DNA of 64,000 nucleotides, taken from positions 1 to 64,000 of the forward strand of contig NZ_VOPH01000008.1 of assembly GCF_009765275.1 (NCBI RefSeq), read 5' to 3'. Position 1 is the first letter of the stretch; every line of letters starts with the position of its first letter. Positions 9,290-17,435 of this stretch are shown here, piece by piece. The notes below the pieces were generated by a model. The model saw only the letters and a program-made list of their open reading frames with translations. It was not told the DNA's origin and searched no databases. The DNA is from Chachezhania sediminis. Its GTDB lineage: Bacteria; Pseudomonadota; Alphaproteobacteria; Rhodobacterales; Rhodobacteraceae. The position numbers were made by a program, and so were the translations under genes.

Positions 9290-10534
9290 ATGATGACCTA
9301 TGACACCGCAACTGCCGCCGACCTGGGCCTGATGCAGGGCTTCCCGCCCCCGCCCGACAAGCAGGTGACGCTGGAAAACGGGTTCTGGATCCCCCCGTAC
9401 AACCGGTGGGCCTATCAGAACATGCGCCGGCTGATGCCCAGTGCGCCCCTGCGCCCTGCCGACACGCCGATCCCGCTGGACCGTGCTCCCGACAACCGGA
9501 TCGCCGCCCTGACGATCAAGCGGCCCGACGGATCTGCCGCCGATTTCGACAGCTTCCTGCGCGAGACCTTCACCGACAGCCTTGTCGTCATGGCCGGCGA
9601 CCGGATCGTCCATGAAAGCCTGCTAAACGGCATGACCGCCCGGACCCCGCACCTGATGATGTCCTGCACCAAGTCCTTTGCGGGCCTCTTCGCGCTGATG
9701 CTGGTGGACGAAGGCCGTGCCGACGAAGGCGACCGGATCGCCGATCTGCTGCCCGACGTGGCGCTTGGCTCCGGCTTTGCCGAAGCGACGCTGGGACAGG
9801 TCCTGGACATGACCAACTCGCTTCATTTCAACGAGGATTACGCCGACACCCGGTCCCATATCCACGACTATGCCCGGATCACCGGGCTGGGGGACCGAAC
9901 CGGCCATGACGGGCTGCCGCGCACGATCCAGGACTACCTGTGCCAGATGGAACAGGAAGGCGGCATCGCCCATGGCGCCGCCTTCCATTACCAAAGCCCG
10001 AAGACCGACATGCTGAACTGGGTCAACTCGCGGTTGGCCGGGAAGCCCTTCACCCGGCAGGCCGAGGACCGGCTGTGGTCGCCCCTTGGCACCGATGGCG
10101 AGGCCTATGTCCTGCTGGATCCGGCCGGAACCGAAATCGCGGCGGGCGGGCTGAACGCCACACCCCACGACCTGGCACGCTTTGCCGCGATGATCGCCGC
10201 GCGCGGGGCCTGGAAGGGCCGGCAGCTGGTCCCCGCCCGCGTGATCGATACCATCGCCCGGGGCGGTTCGACCGACCTCTTCATGGCAAGCCGCGAAGGC
10301 GCGGGCCTGATGGCCGACGGACACTGGAGCTATCGCGCCCAATGGTGGGTGCGCCGCACCCCGGGGCGCGAGGCGATCACGGCACAGGGTATCTATGGCC
10401 AGTGGCTCTACTGCGACATCGAACGCGGCATCGCAATCGTCAAGCAAAGCTCGCAACCCGTGGCGGTGGAAGAGGCCTTCGACGACTACACGATCACTGC
10501 CTTCGACCGGATCGTCGAGACACTGACCCCCTGA
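9290..10534 (+). CDS. serine hydrolase, class C beta-lactamase fold (NylB/EstB-like)
   Basis: A 414-residue protein of the beta-lactamase/transpeptidase-like superfamily. The SxxK motif is SCTK with Ser125 and Lys128; the second motif position reads YQSP, and the C-terminal part contains GIYGQWLYC, similar to 6-aminohexanoate-oligomer hydrolases and EstB-type esterases more than to antibiotic-hydrolysing enzymes. No signal peptide, which also argues against a periplasmic beta-lactamase. The start is one of two adjacent ATGs (9290 or 9293) after AAAGGA. It follows the GntR gene in the same direction, so the island carries three unrelated hydrolase folds. Confidence 0.85.
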   Translation: MMTYDTATAADLGLMQGFPPPPDKQVTLENGFWIPPYNRWAYQNMRRLMPSAPLRPADTPIPLDRAPDNRIAALTIKRPDGSAADFDSFLRETFTDSLVVMAGDRIVHESLLNGMTARTPHLMMSCTKSFAGLFALMLVDEGRADEGDRIADLLPDVALGSGFAEATLGQVLDMTNSLHFNEDYADTRSHIHDYARITGLGDRTGHDGLPRTIQDYLCQMEQEGGIAHGAAFHYQSPKTDMLNWVNSRLAGKPFTRQAEDRLWSPLGTDGEAYVLLDPAGTEIAAGGLNATPHDLARFAAMIAARGAWKGRQLVPARVIDTIARGGSTDLFMASREGAGLMADGHWSYRAQWWVRRTPGREAITAQGIYGQWLYCDIERGIAIVKQSSQPVAVEEAFDDYTITAFDRIVETLTP

Positions 10535-10551
10535 CCGGGCGGCGCCCGGTC
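10533..10551 (+). terminator. hairpin at the end of the serine hydrolase gene
   Basis: A perfect 8-bp stem, GACCGGGC and GCCCGGTC, with a three-base GGC loop begins inside the stop codon. No U-run follows, so termination would need a factor or the hairpin may only protect the mRNA 3' end. Confidence 0.4.
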
Positions 10552-11006
10552 GCGTCCTCGACAGATTGCCCGGATCCGTGGGGCGTTCTGCACATGCCGG
10601 GACCCGTCGCTGCAGAATACCGGGTAGCGCGTGGCCGGTATGGCATGACGTGCAGGATCCGGCCTTGGCCCGCGCCCCGCGGTCCTTGCTGACGCTGCCC
10701 GCCACCGGCATGGCGCGGACCTCGCGCAATGCGACCGGCAATCCGGTCAGTCGCAGAGTTTCTTCAAATCGGCAGGGGCTTCGCTGTGGCGGTGGCAAAG
10801 ACCGCGCGGGCCCCCTGCCCCGCTTCTGCCGACACCGCCGGCACGGCGGGTGGCGCCCCTGGCCGGGTTACCGGTGCCGCCTATGCCGGTGGCACCGGCC
10901 CTTTGCATCGCAACCCGCCCACATGTGGCTGCCGACCCGGATCGCCGAGCTTCGGAAGACGCGAACTTACGGCACGGGCGACCGTGCCGCACCAAGGCAT
11001 CAGAAC
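10552..11006. other. gap without a supported gene
   Basis: About 455 bases. Open frames exist on both strands but none has a ribosome site or a recognisable motif, and they overlap each other, as expected of GC-rich noncoding DNA. It borders a decaying gene region, so it may hold unrecognisable gene remains. Confidence 0.5.
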
Positions 11007-11240
11007 CTAACAGAAAACGCAGAAAAGAAGCGCCGCGACCGACGCCGAGAGCGTGACGGCCGCGAACAGGCACGGCCCGAAGGCGCGCTTGTCGATGCGC
11101 AGGACGACCAGCTCGCGGTCGCTTGGCCGTCCGTCCCATTGCCGGACGGAAACAAGCTCGGTCCGGCGTTCCAGCAACGGAACGAAATCCACGAACTCGA
11201 CGCGGTGATAGGGCCCTTCAATTCTGTGCTCTGGATACAT
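11007..11240 (-). CDS. small hypothetical membrane protein
   Basis: A 77-residue protein starting MYPEHRIEGPYHRVEFVDF. The ATG at 11238-11240 is preceded by AGGAGG seven bases upstream, one of the best ribosome sites in the window. The first ~50 residues are polar and charged (LLERRTELVSVRQWDGR); the last ~22 are hydrophobic (CLFAAVTLSASVAALLF) and end in CVFC, which suggests a tail-anchored inner-membrane protein. It lies 26 bases downstream of a decayed DUF1254 gene on the same strand. I do not recognise the family, and no function is proposed. Confidence 0.6.
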   Translation of the reverse strand: MYPEHRIEGPYHRVEFVDFVPLLERRTELVSVRQWDGRPSDRELVVLRIDKRAFGPCLFAAVTLSASVAALLFCVFC

Positions 11241-11266
11241 TGGGTCGCCTCCTGAAGCAGGTCCAC

Positions 11267-12400
11267 TCAATCTTCGGTTGCAAAAGACAATCTGTCCAGT
11301 CGGTTTCTTCTGCGGGCCGGCAAAATACCGCGCGCCCCTTCTCCAATCATGGCAAGGGCTTGGCCATGCTGCCTGAACGCCGTGAGCCGCTTGCGGTCGG
11401 GATAGGAATAGGCGTCAGGGTTGCGGGGATCGAACGGGATGGTGCGTGCAGTCACGTTGCCGACAGCCATGGCATCGGTCAGGATCGCCTTCGTCCGGTC
11501 GTCGGGCGCGAAGGGCTGCCCCTTGCGGATCCCGATCGCAACAAAGAGCCCGACCTTGTCCGGGTCGACCCAGTCGGCTGGTTCCGCCTGCACGACCTGG
11601 TTCAGTTGTTCGAAGAAGCTGAAGTCGTTGGCGCTGATCGTGTTGAACCGGACGCCCGAGGCGTTAAAGAATTCGGCTTCCGGCGAGGCGCACCCCCCGT
11701 TCGTGGCGCCATGGTGAAAGAGCTTTGTGCCCTGCATCATCTGGTCGACCGCCGCAGCGATGTCGCAGTCCTTCACGAAGGCACGGAAGAAGTAGAAAAG
11801 CGTGTTCGTGCGCAGTTTCTGGACGAAACAGCCTTGGGTCGGAAGCTTGCCGTCATGGCCCGGGGGCAGGAACAGGTACTTACCGCCCTTGCCGGCAGCC
11901 GGCCCGGTCAGGCCCACATACGTCACCCAGCGAAAATCGGCATCATCGACCGGCCCCAGGACACCGGAGGGCACCTCCAGCGCGACCGGCCCGTCCGAAA
12001 GGTCGAGACAGGCCAGACCGCAGACCGTCGTGGTGTTGGGCGTCAGGAGCAGCGACCGCGCGTCGATCAGGTCTTCGGTGATGTTGACGCCCCGGTTCGG
12101 CTTGATCCCGATACTGTCCAGACCGCTGCAGATCGCGCGGACCGAGGTCGCGGAAATGCCGGTCAGGAACGCGTCGACCCCGCGCATGAAATCGATGTGT
12201 CATAGACCGCCTGAACGGTCCGGTCGTCTGGCGCCCCGTTTGCGACGGACAGCGTCCCGATCCGGGTTTCGACGCTGTCGGAGATCGTGATCCTTGCCGG
12301 CACGTCCGCGGAACAGGTCTGCCCCGACTGCGCCGGCGCCGCCGGTCCCGTAAAGCGCGATCGCCCCGACCGTCGCGGCGTACCTGATCATCAGTCTCAT
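11267..12400 (-). pseudogene. DUF1254/DUF1214 family protein, frameshifted and truncated
   Basis: The stretch encodes recognisable DUF1254 sequence in pieces. An ATG at 12400 opens a signal-peptide-like MRLMIRYAATVGAIALYG; the next conserved piece (ITISDSVETRIGTLSV, ending VQAVYD) is in a different frame; the following piece (DFMRGVDAFLTGIS onward to about base 11390) is in a third register, because one base is missing after VYDT near 12200. The large remaining open part covers VNITEDLIDARSLLLT to DPRNPDAYSYPDRKRLTAF, then drifts and stops. The C-terminal DUF1214 half of about 190 residues is absent. Family members are secreted proteins of about 450-480 residues and unclear function. The gene is almost certainly dead. 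Confidence 0.8.
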
Positions 12401-12529
12401 AAAATTCCACCCTTGCGGCATTCCCTGATCCGCCTGGAACAAAGGATGCACGTCCGGCGGCCATTCCCCTATCGGTTTCTGGCGCCCCCGGTCATCGGGA
12501 CGGTGGCTGGCGGCGACGCACCGTCCCGC

Positions 12530-12760
12530 GGGCCTTCCAGTCCGTCCCACCTTGCCGGCCACCGGGCTGCGCGATGCCATCGCGGCACAGGCCGGTGTCG
12601 CAAGGGCCCAGGTCATCGTCGGCACCGGCGCCAAGCAAGTGCTGGCCGATGCGATGCTGCCGACGCTGGATAGAGGGAACAAGGTGATCATGGCCGCACC
12701 CTACCGGACCAGCCAATACGACATCGTGGCGCTGGCGGGTTGGCATGGCTTGCGCACTTC
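12530..12760 (+). pseudogene. relic of a class I/II aminotransferase (AspC-like)
   Basis: In one plus-strand frame the translation contains GLRDAIAAQAGVARAQVIVG followed by TGAKQVLADAM and VIMAAPYRTSQYDIVALAG. These match the part of aspartate/aromatic aminotransferases that binds the PLP phosphate and ends with the APYW-like motif. Only about 65 of roughly 400 residues remain; neither the start nor the PLP-lysine region is present. It lies between the dead DUF1254 gene and the oxidase gene, so the 10.5-12.8 kb stretch looks like a site of gene loss. Confidence 0.7.
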
Positions 12761-12813
12761 CCCGGGGCCGATGATATAGCGGGCAGGACGCCCGATCTCA
12801 GCGAGACTGCGCA

Positions 12814-14091
12814 ATGACACCCATGACCAACCTCTGGACCCATTCCAACACCGAAACCGCAGCGACACAGCCGCTGACGGCGGACGCGGTGGCGGACCTC
12901 GTGATCATCGGCGCGGGCTTTACCGGCTGCGCCGCCGCGCTGGAAGCAGCGCGCGCCGGCAGGAAGGCCGTGGTGCTGGAGGCGCAGACCATCGCCCATG
13001 GCGGATCGGGCCGGAACGTCGGTCTGGTCAATGCCGGCCTGTGGCTGAAACCGGACGAAGTCGTCGCCCAGATGGGAGAGGCCGCAGGCTCCCGCCTGAC
13101 CGAGGAACTGGGCAAAGGCCCGGCCGCGGTCTTTTCGCTGATCCGCGAATACGACATGGATTGCGAGGCGACGCCCGCCGGGACCCTGCACCTGGCCCAT
13201 TCCCAGGCCGGGCTGGCCGATCTTCAGGACCGGTTCCGACAGGGCAACCGCCTGGGCGCACCGGTGCAGATGCTGGACCGCGACGAAACCATCCGGCGCA
13301 CGGGGTCGCAGGCCTTTCACGGCGCGCTGCTGGATCCGCGGGCGGGTACGGTCCAGCCGCGGGCCTATTGCACTGGGCTGGCCCGGGCCGCGATCTCGCT
13401 TGGCGCGTCGATCCACGAGACCAGCCCGGTGACCCGGATCCGGCATGTGGACGGGACCTGGCAGGTCTCGAGCAATGGGCACACCGTCACGGCGCCCGCG
13501 CTGCTGGTGGCGACCAATGCGTATCACCAGCTGGCCAGCGGCGCCTATGCGCCGCAATACGTGACCGTGAACTACTGCCAGTTCGCGACCGCACCGATGA
13601 CCGACGCGCAGCGTGACCAGGTCCTGCCGGGTGGCGAAGGCTGCTGGGACACGGCGCTGGTGATGTCCTCGGTCCGCACGGACAGGGCCGGGCGGCTGAT
13701 CGTCGGCGGCATGGGACAGTCCGACGGCCCCGGCGGCGCAATTCATGCCGGATGGGCCCGGCGAAAACTGGCGAAGCTCTATCCCGAGCTGGCCGACCTG
13801 CCTTTCGAACATGCCTGGTCAGGCCGCATCGCCATGACCAGCGACCATGTCCCGAAGGCCGTGGAATTCGGGCCATCCGCCTATGCCGTCTTCGGCTTTT
13901 CCGGGCGCGGCATCTGCCCCGGCACGGTGATCGGCACGGCCGCCGCGAAGGCGCTGACCGGCGCGGGCGCCGACGCGATGCCGATGCCGGTGGTCCGGGG
14001 CTACAGCGAACGGTTCACCGGGCCCCGGTCGGCCTATTACGAATTCGGCGCGACGCTGACCCATGCCCTGAACCCCGGGATCCTGGGGTAA
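12814..14091 (+). CDS. amaA: FAD-dependent amine/imino-acid oxidoreductase (DAO family, L-pipecolate oxidase-like)
   Basis: A 425-residue flavoprotein. The dinucleotide-binding motif VIIGAGFTGCAAA lies near residue 30, followed by the acidic VVLEA; the C-terminus has VFGFSGRGICPGTVIG, the FAD-contacting end of the DAO family. Size and pattern fit gamma-glutamylputrescine oxidase-type and L-pipecolate oxidase enzymes. The neighbouring ALDH7 gene, which would oxidise piperideine-6-carboxylate/aminoadipate semialdehyde, favours pipecolate oxidase (AmaA), but the substrate is an inference from context. The ATG at 12814 is used; a second in-frame ATG lies three codons later. The LysR gene starts seven bases after its stop. 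Confidence 0.72.
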   Translation: MTPMTNLWTHSNTETAATQPLTADAVADLVIIGAGFTGCAAALEAARAGRKAVVLEAQTIAHGGSGRNVGLVNAGLWLKPDEVVAQMGEAAGSRLTEELGKGPAAVFSLIREYDMDCEATPAGTLHLAHSQAGLADLQDRFRQGNRLGAPVQMLDRDETIRRTGSQAFHGALLDPRAGTVQPRAYCTGLARAAISLGASIHETSPVTRIRHVDGTWQVSSNGHTVTAPALLVATNAYHQLASGAYAPQYVTVNYCQFATAPMTDAQRDQVLPGGEGCWDTALVMSSVRTDRAGRLIVGGMGQSDGPGGAIHAGWARRKLAKLYPELADLPFEHAWSGRIAMTSDHVPKAVEFGPSAYAVFGFSGRGICPGTVIGTAAAKALTGAGADAMPMPVVRGYSERFTGPRSAYYEFGATLTHALNPGILG

Positions 14092-14098
14092 CGGCACC

Positions 14099-15004
14099 AT
14101 GACCATCCCCCCGCGCAGCGCGCTTGCGGATCTGCGCCTGCTGCAGACCTTCGAAAGTGCGGCGCGGCACGGCAACTTTACCCGCGCGGGCGAGGAACTG
14201 GCCCTGACCCAAAGCGCCGTCAGCCGCCATATCCGCGAGCTGGAGGCGCAAGTGGGTCAGCCCCTGTTCGAACGCGTGCGCGGCCGTGTCGTCACCACCC
14301 CGGCCGGAGAGATCTTCCGGCAGGAGGTCGTGGCCCTTCTTCACATGGCCGAAGTCACGATGCGCCATGCCCGCGCCGGCGCAGGGGAACGGCGCCTCTT
14401 GTCGGTCAATGCCCTGCCGACCTTTGCCCTGCGCTGGCTGTCGCCGCGGCTGCCCGCCTATCTGCAGGATCATCCGGAAATCCGGCTGGACCTGACCACG
14501 CGCACGGGCATGTTCGATCTGGTGCAGGCGCGGTGCGACCTGGCGATCCATTTCGGCGACCCGGTCTGGCCTGGCGCCACCTGCACCTACCTGTGTTCCG
14601 AAATCATGGTGCCGGTCGCCGGCGGCGCCCTGCGCGACCGGACCGTTCGCACAGCCTCCGACCTGCTGGAAACGCCGAAGCTGCAGCTTTCGGAACGCCC
14701 CGGACTCTGGGGCGACTGGTTCAGCCGCTGCGGTCTGGAACCTCCGGTGGGCGAGGACGGGCATTGGTTCGACCAGTTCACCCTGAAAATCGAGGCAGCG
14801 AAGGCCGGCCTGGGCTATGCCCTTGTCCCCCGCTACTTAATCGAGGAGGAACTGGCCTCGGGCGCCTTGCGGATCGTGCTGGATGCGCCGCATTCGACCA
14901 GCAAGGCCTATTACCTGGTGGTGCCCGAAGGGCGCGAGGCCGGCGTCAGGCCGTTCTGCGACTGGCTGATCGAACAGGTCCAGTTCCGGCCCCTGGCCCG
15001 CTAG
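14099..15004 (+). CDS. LysR-family transcriptional regulator (GcvA-like)
   Basis: A 301-residue LysR protein. The N-terminal helix-turn-helix is clear (LLQTFESAARHGNFTRAGEE then LTQSAVSRHIRELE), with the usual LFERVRGRVVTTPAGE wing. The effector domain resembles GcvA-type regulators (LSVNALPTFALRWLSPRLP, YLQDHPEIRLDLTTR). It starts seven bases after the oxidase gene and is probably co-transcribed with it, and it faces the convergent ALDH7 gene 43 bases away. The likely role is control of this lysine/pipecolate-type pathway in response to an intermediate. Confidence 0.9.
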   Translation: MTIPPRSALADLRLLQTFESAARHGNFTRAGEELALTQSAVSRHIRELEAQVGQPLFERVRGRVVTTPAGEIFRQEVVALLHMAEVTMRHARAGAGERRLLSVNALPTFALRWLSPRLPAYLQDHPEIRLDLTTRTGMFDLVQARCDLAIHFGDPVWPGATCTYLCSEIMVPVAGGALRDRTVRTASDLLETPKLQLSERPGLWGDWFSRCGLEPPVGEDGHWFDQFTLKIEAAKAGLGYALVPRYLIEEELASGALRIVLDAPHSTSKAYYLVVPEGREAGVRPFCDWLIEQVQFRPLAR

Positions 15005-15047
15005 GTGGCCGCAAAGGGTCTGCCTCCTGTGCCGCGACCCCTTCCCT

Positions 15048-16577
15048 TCAGCCGATGTCGAAGACGACGCCCTGCGCCAGCGGAAGGTTTTTCGAATAGT
15101 TGATCGTGTTCGTCGCCCGCCGCATGTAGGCGCGCCAGGCATCCGACCCGGATTCCCGGCCGCCGCCAGTTTCCTTTTCACCCCCGAAGGCCCCGCCGAT
15201 CTCGGCACCCGAAGTACCGATGTTCACGTTGGCAATTCCGCAGCCAGATCCCCGGGCGGACAGGAACACCTCCATCTCGCGCAGGTCGGTGGTGAAAATC
15301 GACGAGGACAGGCCACCGCCGACATCGTTATGCAGCTCCAGCACCTCGTCGAAGTCCGAATATTTCATCACGTAAAGGATCGGCGCAAAGGTTTCGCGTT
15401 TCACCGGGCCGCACTGTTTAGGCATCTCGACCAAGGCGGGCTTGGCATAGAAGGCCGTGTCGGGACCGACCGACACACGCTCGCCGCCATGGACGGTGCC
15501 GCCCAGCCCGGCAGCTTCGGTCAGGGCGTCCTGCATGGATGCGAAGGCCGCCGCATCGATCAGCGGGCCGACCAGCGCCTGGCTTTCCAGCGGGTTCCCG
15601 ACCGACACGCTGGCATAGGCGTTCTTCAGCGCCGGGACCAGCTGGTCATAGATGCTGTCGTGCACGAACAGGCGGCGCATCGTGGTGCAGCGCTGGCCCG
15701 CTGTGCCCATGGCGCCGAAGGCGATGGCCCGCAACGCCATATCCAGATCGGCCGATGGGCAGACGATACCGGCATTGTTGCCGCCCAGTTCCAGGATGCA
15801 CTTGCCGAAGCGCGCGGCAACCTTCGGGCCCACGATCCGGCCCATCCGGGTCGACCCTGTGGCCGAGATCAGGGCGACCTTGTCGCTTTCGACCAGCGCG
15901 GCACCGACATCCGGCCCGCCGACCAGCACCTGGCTGAGGCCGTCGGGGGCGTCCGCGCCAAAGCGTGCGACAGCACGGTCGAAGACCGCCTGGCAGGCCA
16001 GCGCCGTCAACGGGGTCTTTTCCGACGGCTTCCAGATCACCGGATCGCCGCAGACCAAGGCCAGCGCCGCATTCCAGCACCAGGGCGCGCAGGGGAAGTT
16101 GAAGGCGGTGACGATACCGACCACACCCAGCGGGTGCCAGGTTTCCATCATCCGGTGACCGGGACGTTCCGTGGCGATGGTCAGCCCGTAAAGCTGCCGC
16201 GAAAGGCCCACGGCGAAGTCGCAGATGTCGATCATCTCCTGCACTTCGCCCAGACCTTCGGACGGGGATTTGCCCGCCTCGATCGAAACCATGCGGCCCA
16301 GGTCTTCCTTCGACTTTCGCAGTTCTTCGGCGAACAGCCGCACCAACTCGCCCCTGCGCGGGCCCGGCACCAGCCGCCAGGCGCGGAAGGCGATATTGGC
16401 CAGCGCGATGGCGGCCTCGGTATCCGCGGCCGAGTGGGTGGCCAGGCTTGCCACGGCTTCGCCGGTGACGGGCGAAACAACCGTCATGCCCCCGGCGACA
16501 TCCAGCGGCGCCGTGACCCCGAAGGCATCCATCGTACGCGCGGTCAGGGTGGAGAGGTCTTCGGTCATCCTTGTCAT
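15048..16577 (-). CDS. amaB: ALDH7-type semialdehyde dehydrogenase (aminoadipate semialdehyde/piperideine-6-carboxylate dehydrogenase)
   Basis: A 509-residue NAD(P)-dependent aldehyde dehydrogenase. Catalytic Cys297 lies in GTAGQRCTTMRRLFVH and the general base Glu263 in LELGGNNAGIV; both segments are the ALDH7/antiquitin version rather than ALDH2 or ALDH5. The typical reaction is oxidation of 2-aminoadipate 6-semialdehyde, the open form of piperideine-6-carboxylate, in lysine breakdown. The start is ATG 16577 or the in-frame ATG 16568, both near AAGG-rich sequence; a much longer open frame upstream has no family similarity. It converges with the oxidase-LysR pair. Confidence 0.85.
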   Translation of the reverse strand: MTRMTEDLSTLTARTMDAFGVTAPLDVAGGMTVVSPVTGEAVASLATHSAADTEAAIALANIAFRAWRLVPGPRRGELVRLFAEELRKSKEDLGRMVSIEAGKSPSEGLGEVQEMIDICDFAVGLSRQLYGLTIATERPGHRMMETWHPLGVVGIVTAFNFPCAPWCWNAALALVCGDPVIWKPSEKTPLTALACQAVFDRAVARFGADAPDGLSQVLVGGPDVGAALVESDKVALISATGSTRMGRIVGPKVAARFGKCILELGGNNAGIVCPSADLDMALRAIAFGAMGTAGQRCTTMRRLFVHDSIYDQLVPALKNAYASVSVGNPLESQALVGPLIDAAAFASMQDALTEAAGLGGTVHGGERVSVGPDTAFYAKPALVEMPKQCGPVKRETFAPILYVMKYSDFDEVLELHNDVGGGLSSSIFTTDLREMEVFLSARGSGCGIANVNIGTSGAEIGGAFGGEKETGGGRESGSDAWRAYMRRATNTINYSKNLPLAQGVVFDIG

Positions 16578-17201
16578 CCTTGTCCTGTGATGCAGGGGGG
16601 CCATTACCTGGCGAGGTATGGCCAGGGCGCAGGAAGCGGCTTCGGCCCCGGCATTGCTTTGGTGAAGATCGGTGATGGGGGTGTCCCGGTCGGCTTTGAA
16701 CCGGGCACGGCTGGAAATGGCGCTGAGCCTATGCACAGACCCGTCCCCCAGTTTGACCTGGAAGACGCCCGCGGCAGACCCCGGCAGGAGATCCTCGCAG
16801 GTGAAAGGGGTGGTTCGGCCAAGGCGGACCTCATGGACGGGCAACTGGCGGCAGACTAGACGGTCTGCTCTCCCGCGCCCAACGATGGGTCCGACTACCC
16901 CCATACGCTTTCGGAATGATTGCCCCCACCGTGGCCGGTCCCGACGCATGACCAAGATCCGGACGGACGCACGCATGGGGGCAGACCGACCCGCCCTGCC
17001 CTGCCAATGTTGCGCACGGGTCTGTGACCGGCCGGGTCGGGCAAAGCCCGGGCGCGCGAGGCCCGGCCGAGCTGCCGAATCCCCCGGGGAATCAAAAGCA
17101 CGCGGGCGGACGCATATTGGGATCTTCGGGTTGCACGTCCGGGCGGAAGGCAGATGGCCGGAAACGGACGCCATTTTGGCCCCGACACGGTCCGCTTCGT
17201 C

Positions 17202-17210
17202 TGTGGATAA
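17202..17210 (-). promoter_or_regulatory. consensus DnaA box
   Basis: The plus strand reads TGTGGATAA, which is the perfect DnaA box TTATCCACA on the minus strand. It is about 225 bases upstream of repA and directly next to an AT-rich stretch. Such sites can link plasmid replication or repA expression to the host initiator; only one box was seen. Confidence 0.6.
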
Positions 17211-17323
17211 GCCGTGGAAAAAGCCATATCATTATATTTCAATGATTTACGAGGCAAAGCTCATTGGTGCTTCATGATTGGGAACGCTTGCAGGCCGGAT
17301 TTCCATGGTCCAGCGTCCCGAGA

Positions 17324-17370
17324 CAATGGAACAAACTGTTGTCATTGGAACATGATGCGGGCATAGACTG
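17324..17370 (+). promoter_or_regulatory. probable repA promoter with direct repeats
   Basis: Two near-identical decamers, CAATGGAACA (17324-17333) and CATTGGAACA (17343-17352), are spaced 19 bases apart, on the same helix face. They flank TTGTCA (17339-17344), a good -35 hexamer, with a CATAGA/TAGACT -10 candidate 17-19 bases downstream. RepA proteins of repABC systems repress their own promoter, so the repeats are candidate RepA or RepAB binding sites. Confidence 0.45.
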
Positions 17371-17435
17371 GACGGAAGAAGACAAAAAATCGGGGATCAA
17401 GCGTTCCTTACCCCAAAAATGACCCGGGCAGACAG

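Larger units (their letters stand above)
16578..17435. other. noncoding region upstream of repABC
   Basis: About 860 bases with no supported gene. The first ~600 bases are GC-rich and featureless to me. From 17200 on the base composition drops, with a DnaA box, an AT-rich run at about 17220-17250, a direct repeat pair and a probable promoter for repA, so the right-hand end is replicon control DNA. Confidence 0.7.

Noticed and set aside
9290-10534. Antibiotic-resistance class C beta-lactamase
   Set aside because: The fold fits but there is no signal peptide, the second motif is YQS rather than YAN, and the context is a catabolic importer; a NylB/EstB-like hydrolase is more likely.
10747-11139. 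130-codon minus-strand frame ending HSEAPADLKKLCD
   Set aside because: The C-terminal words look protein-like, but the frame overlaps the better supported small membrane gene and has no ribosome site.
15005-15047. Terminator between the convergent LysR and ALDH7 genes
   Set aside because: The 43-base gap shows no clear inverted repeat or U-run.
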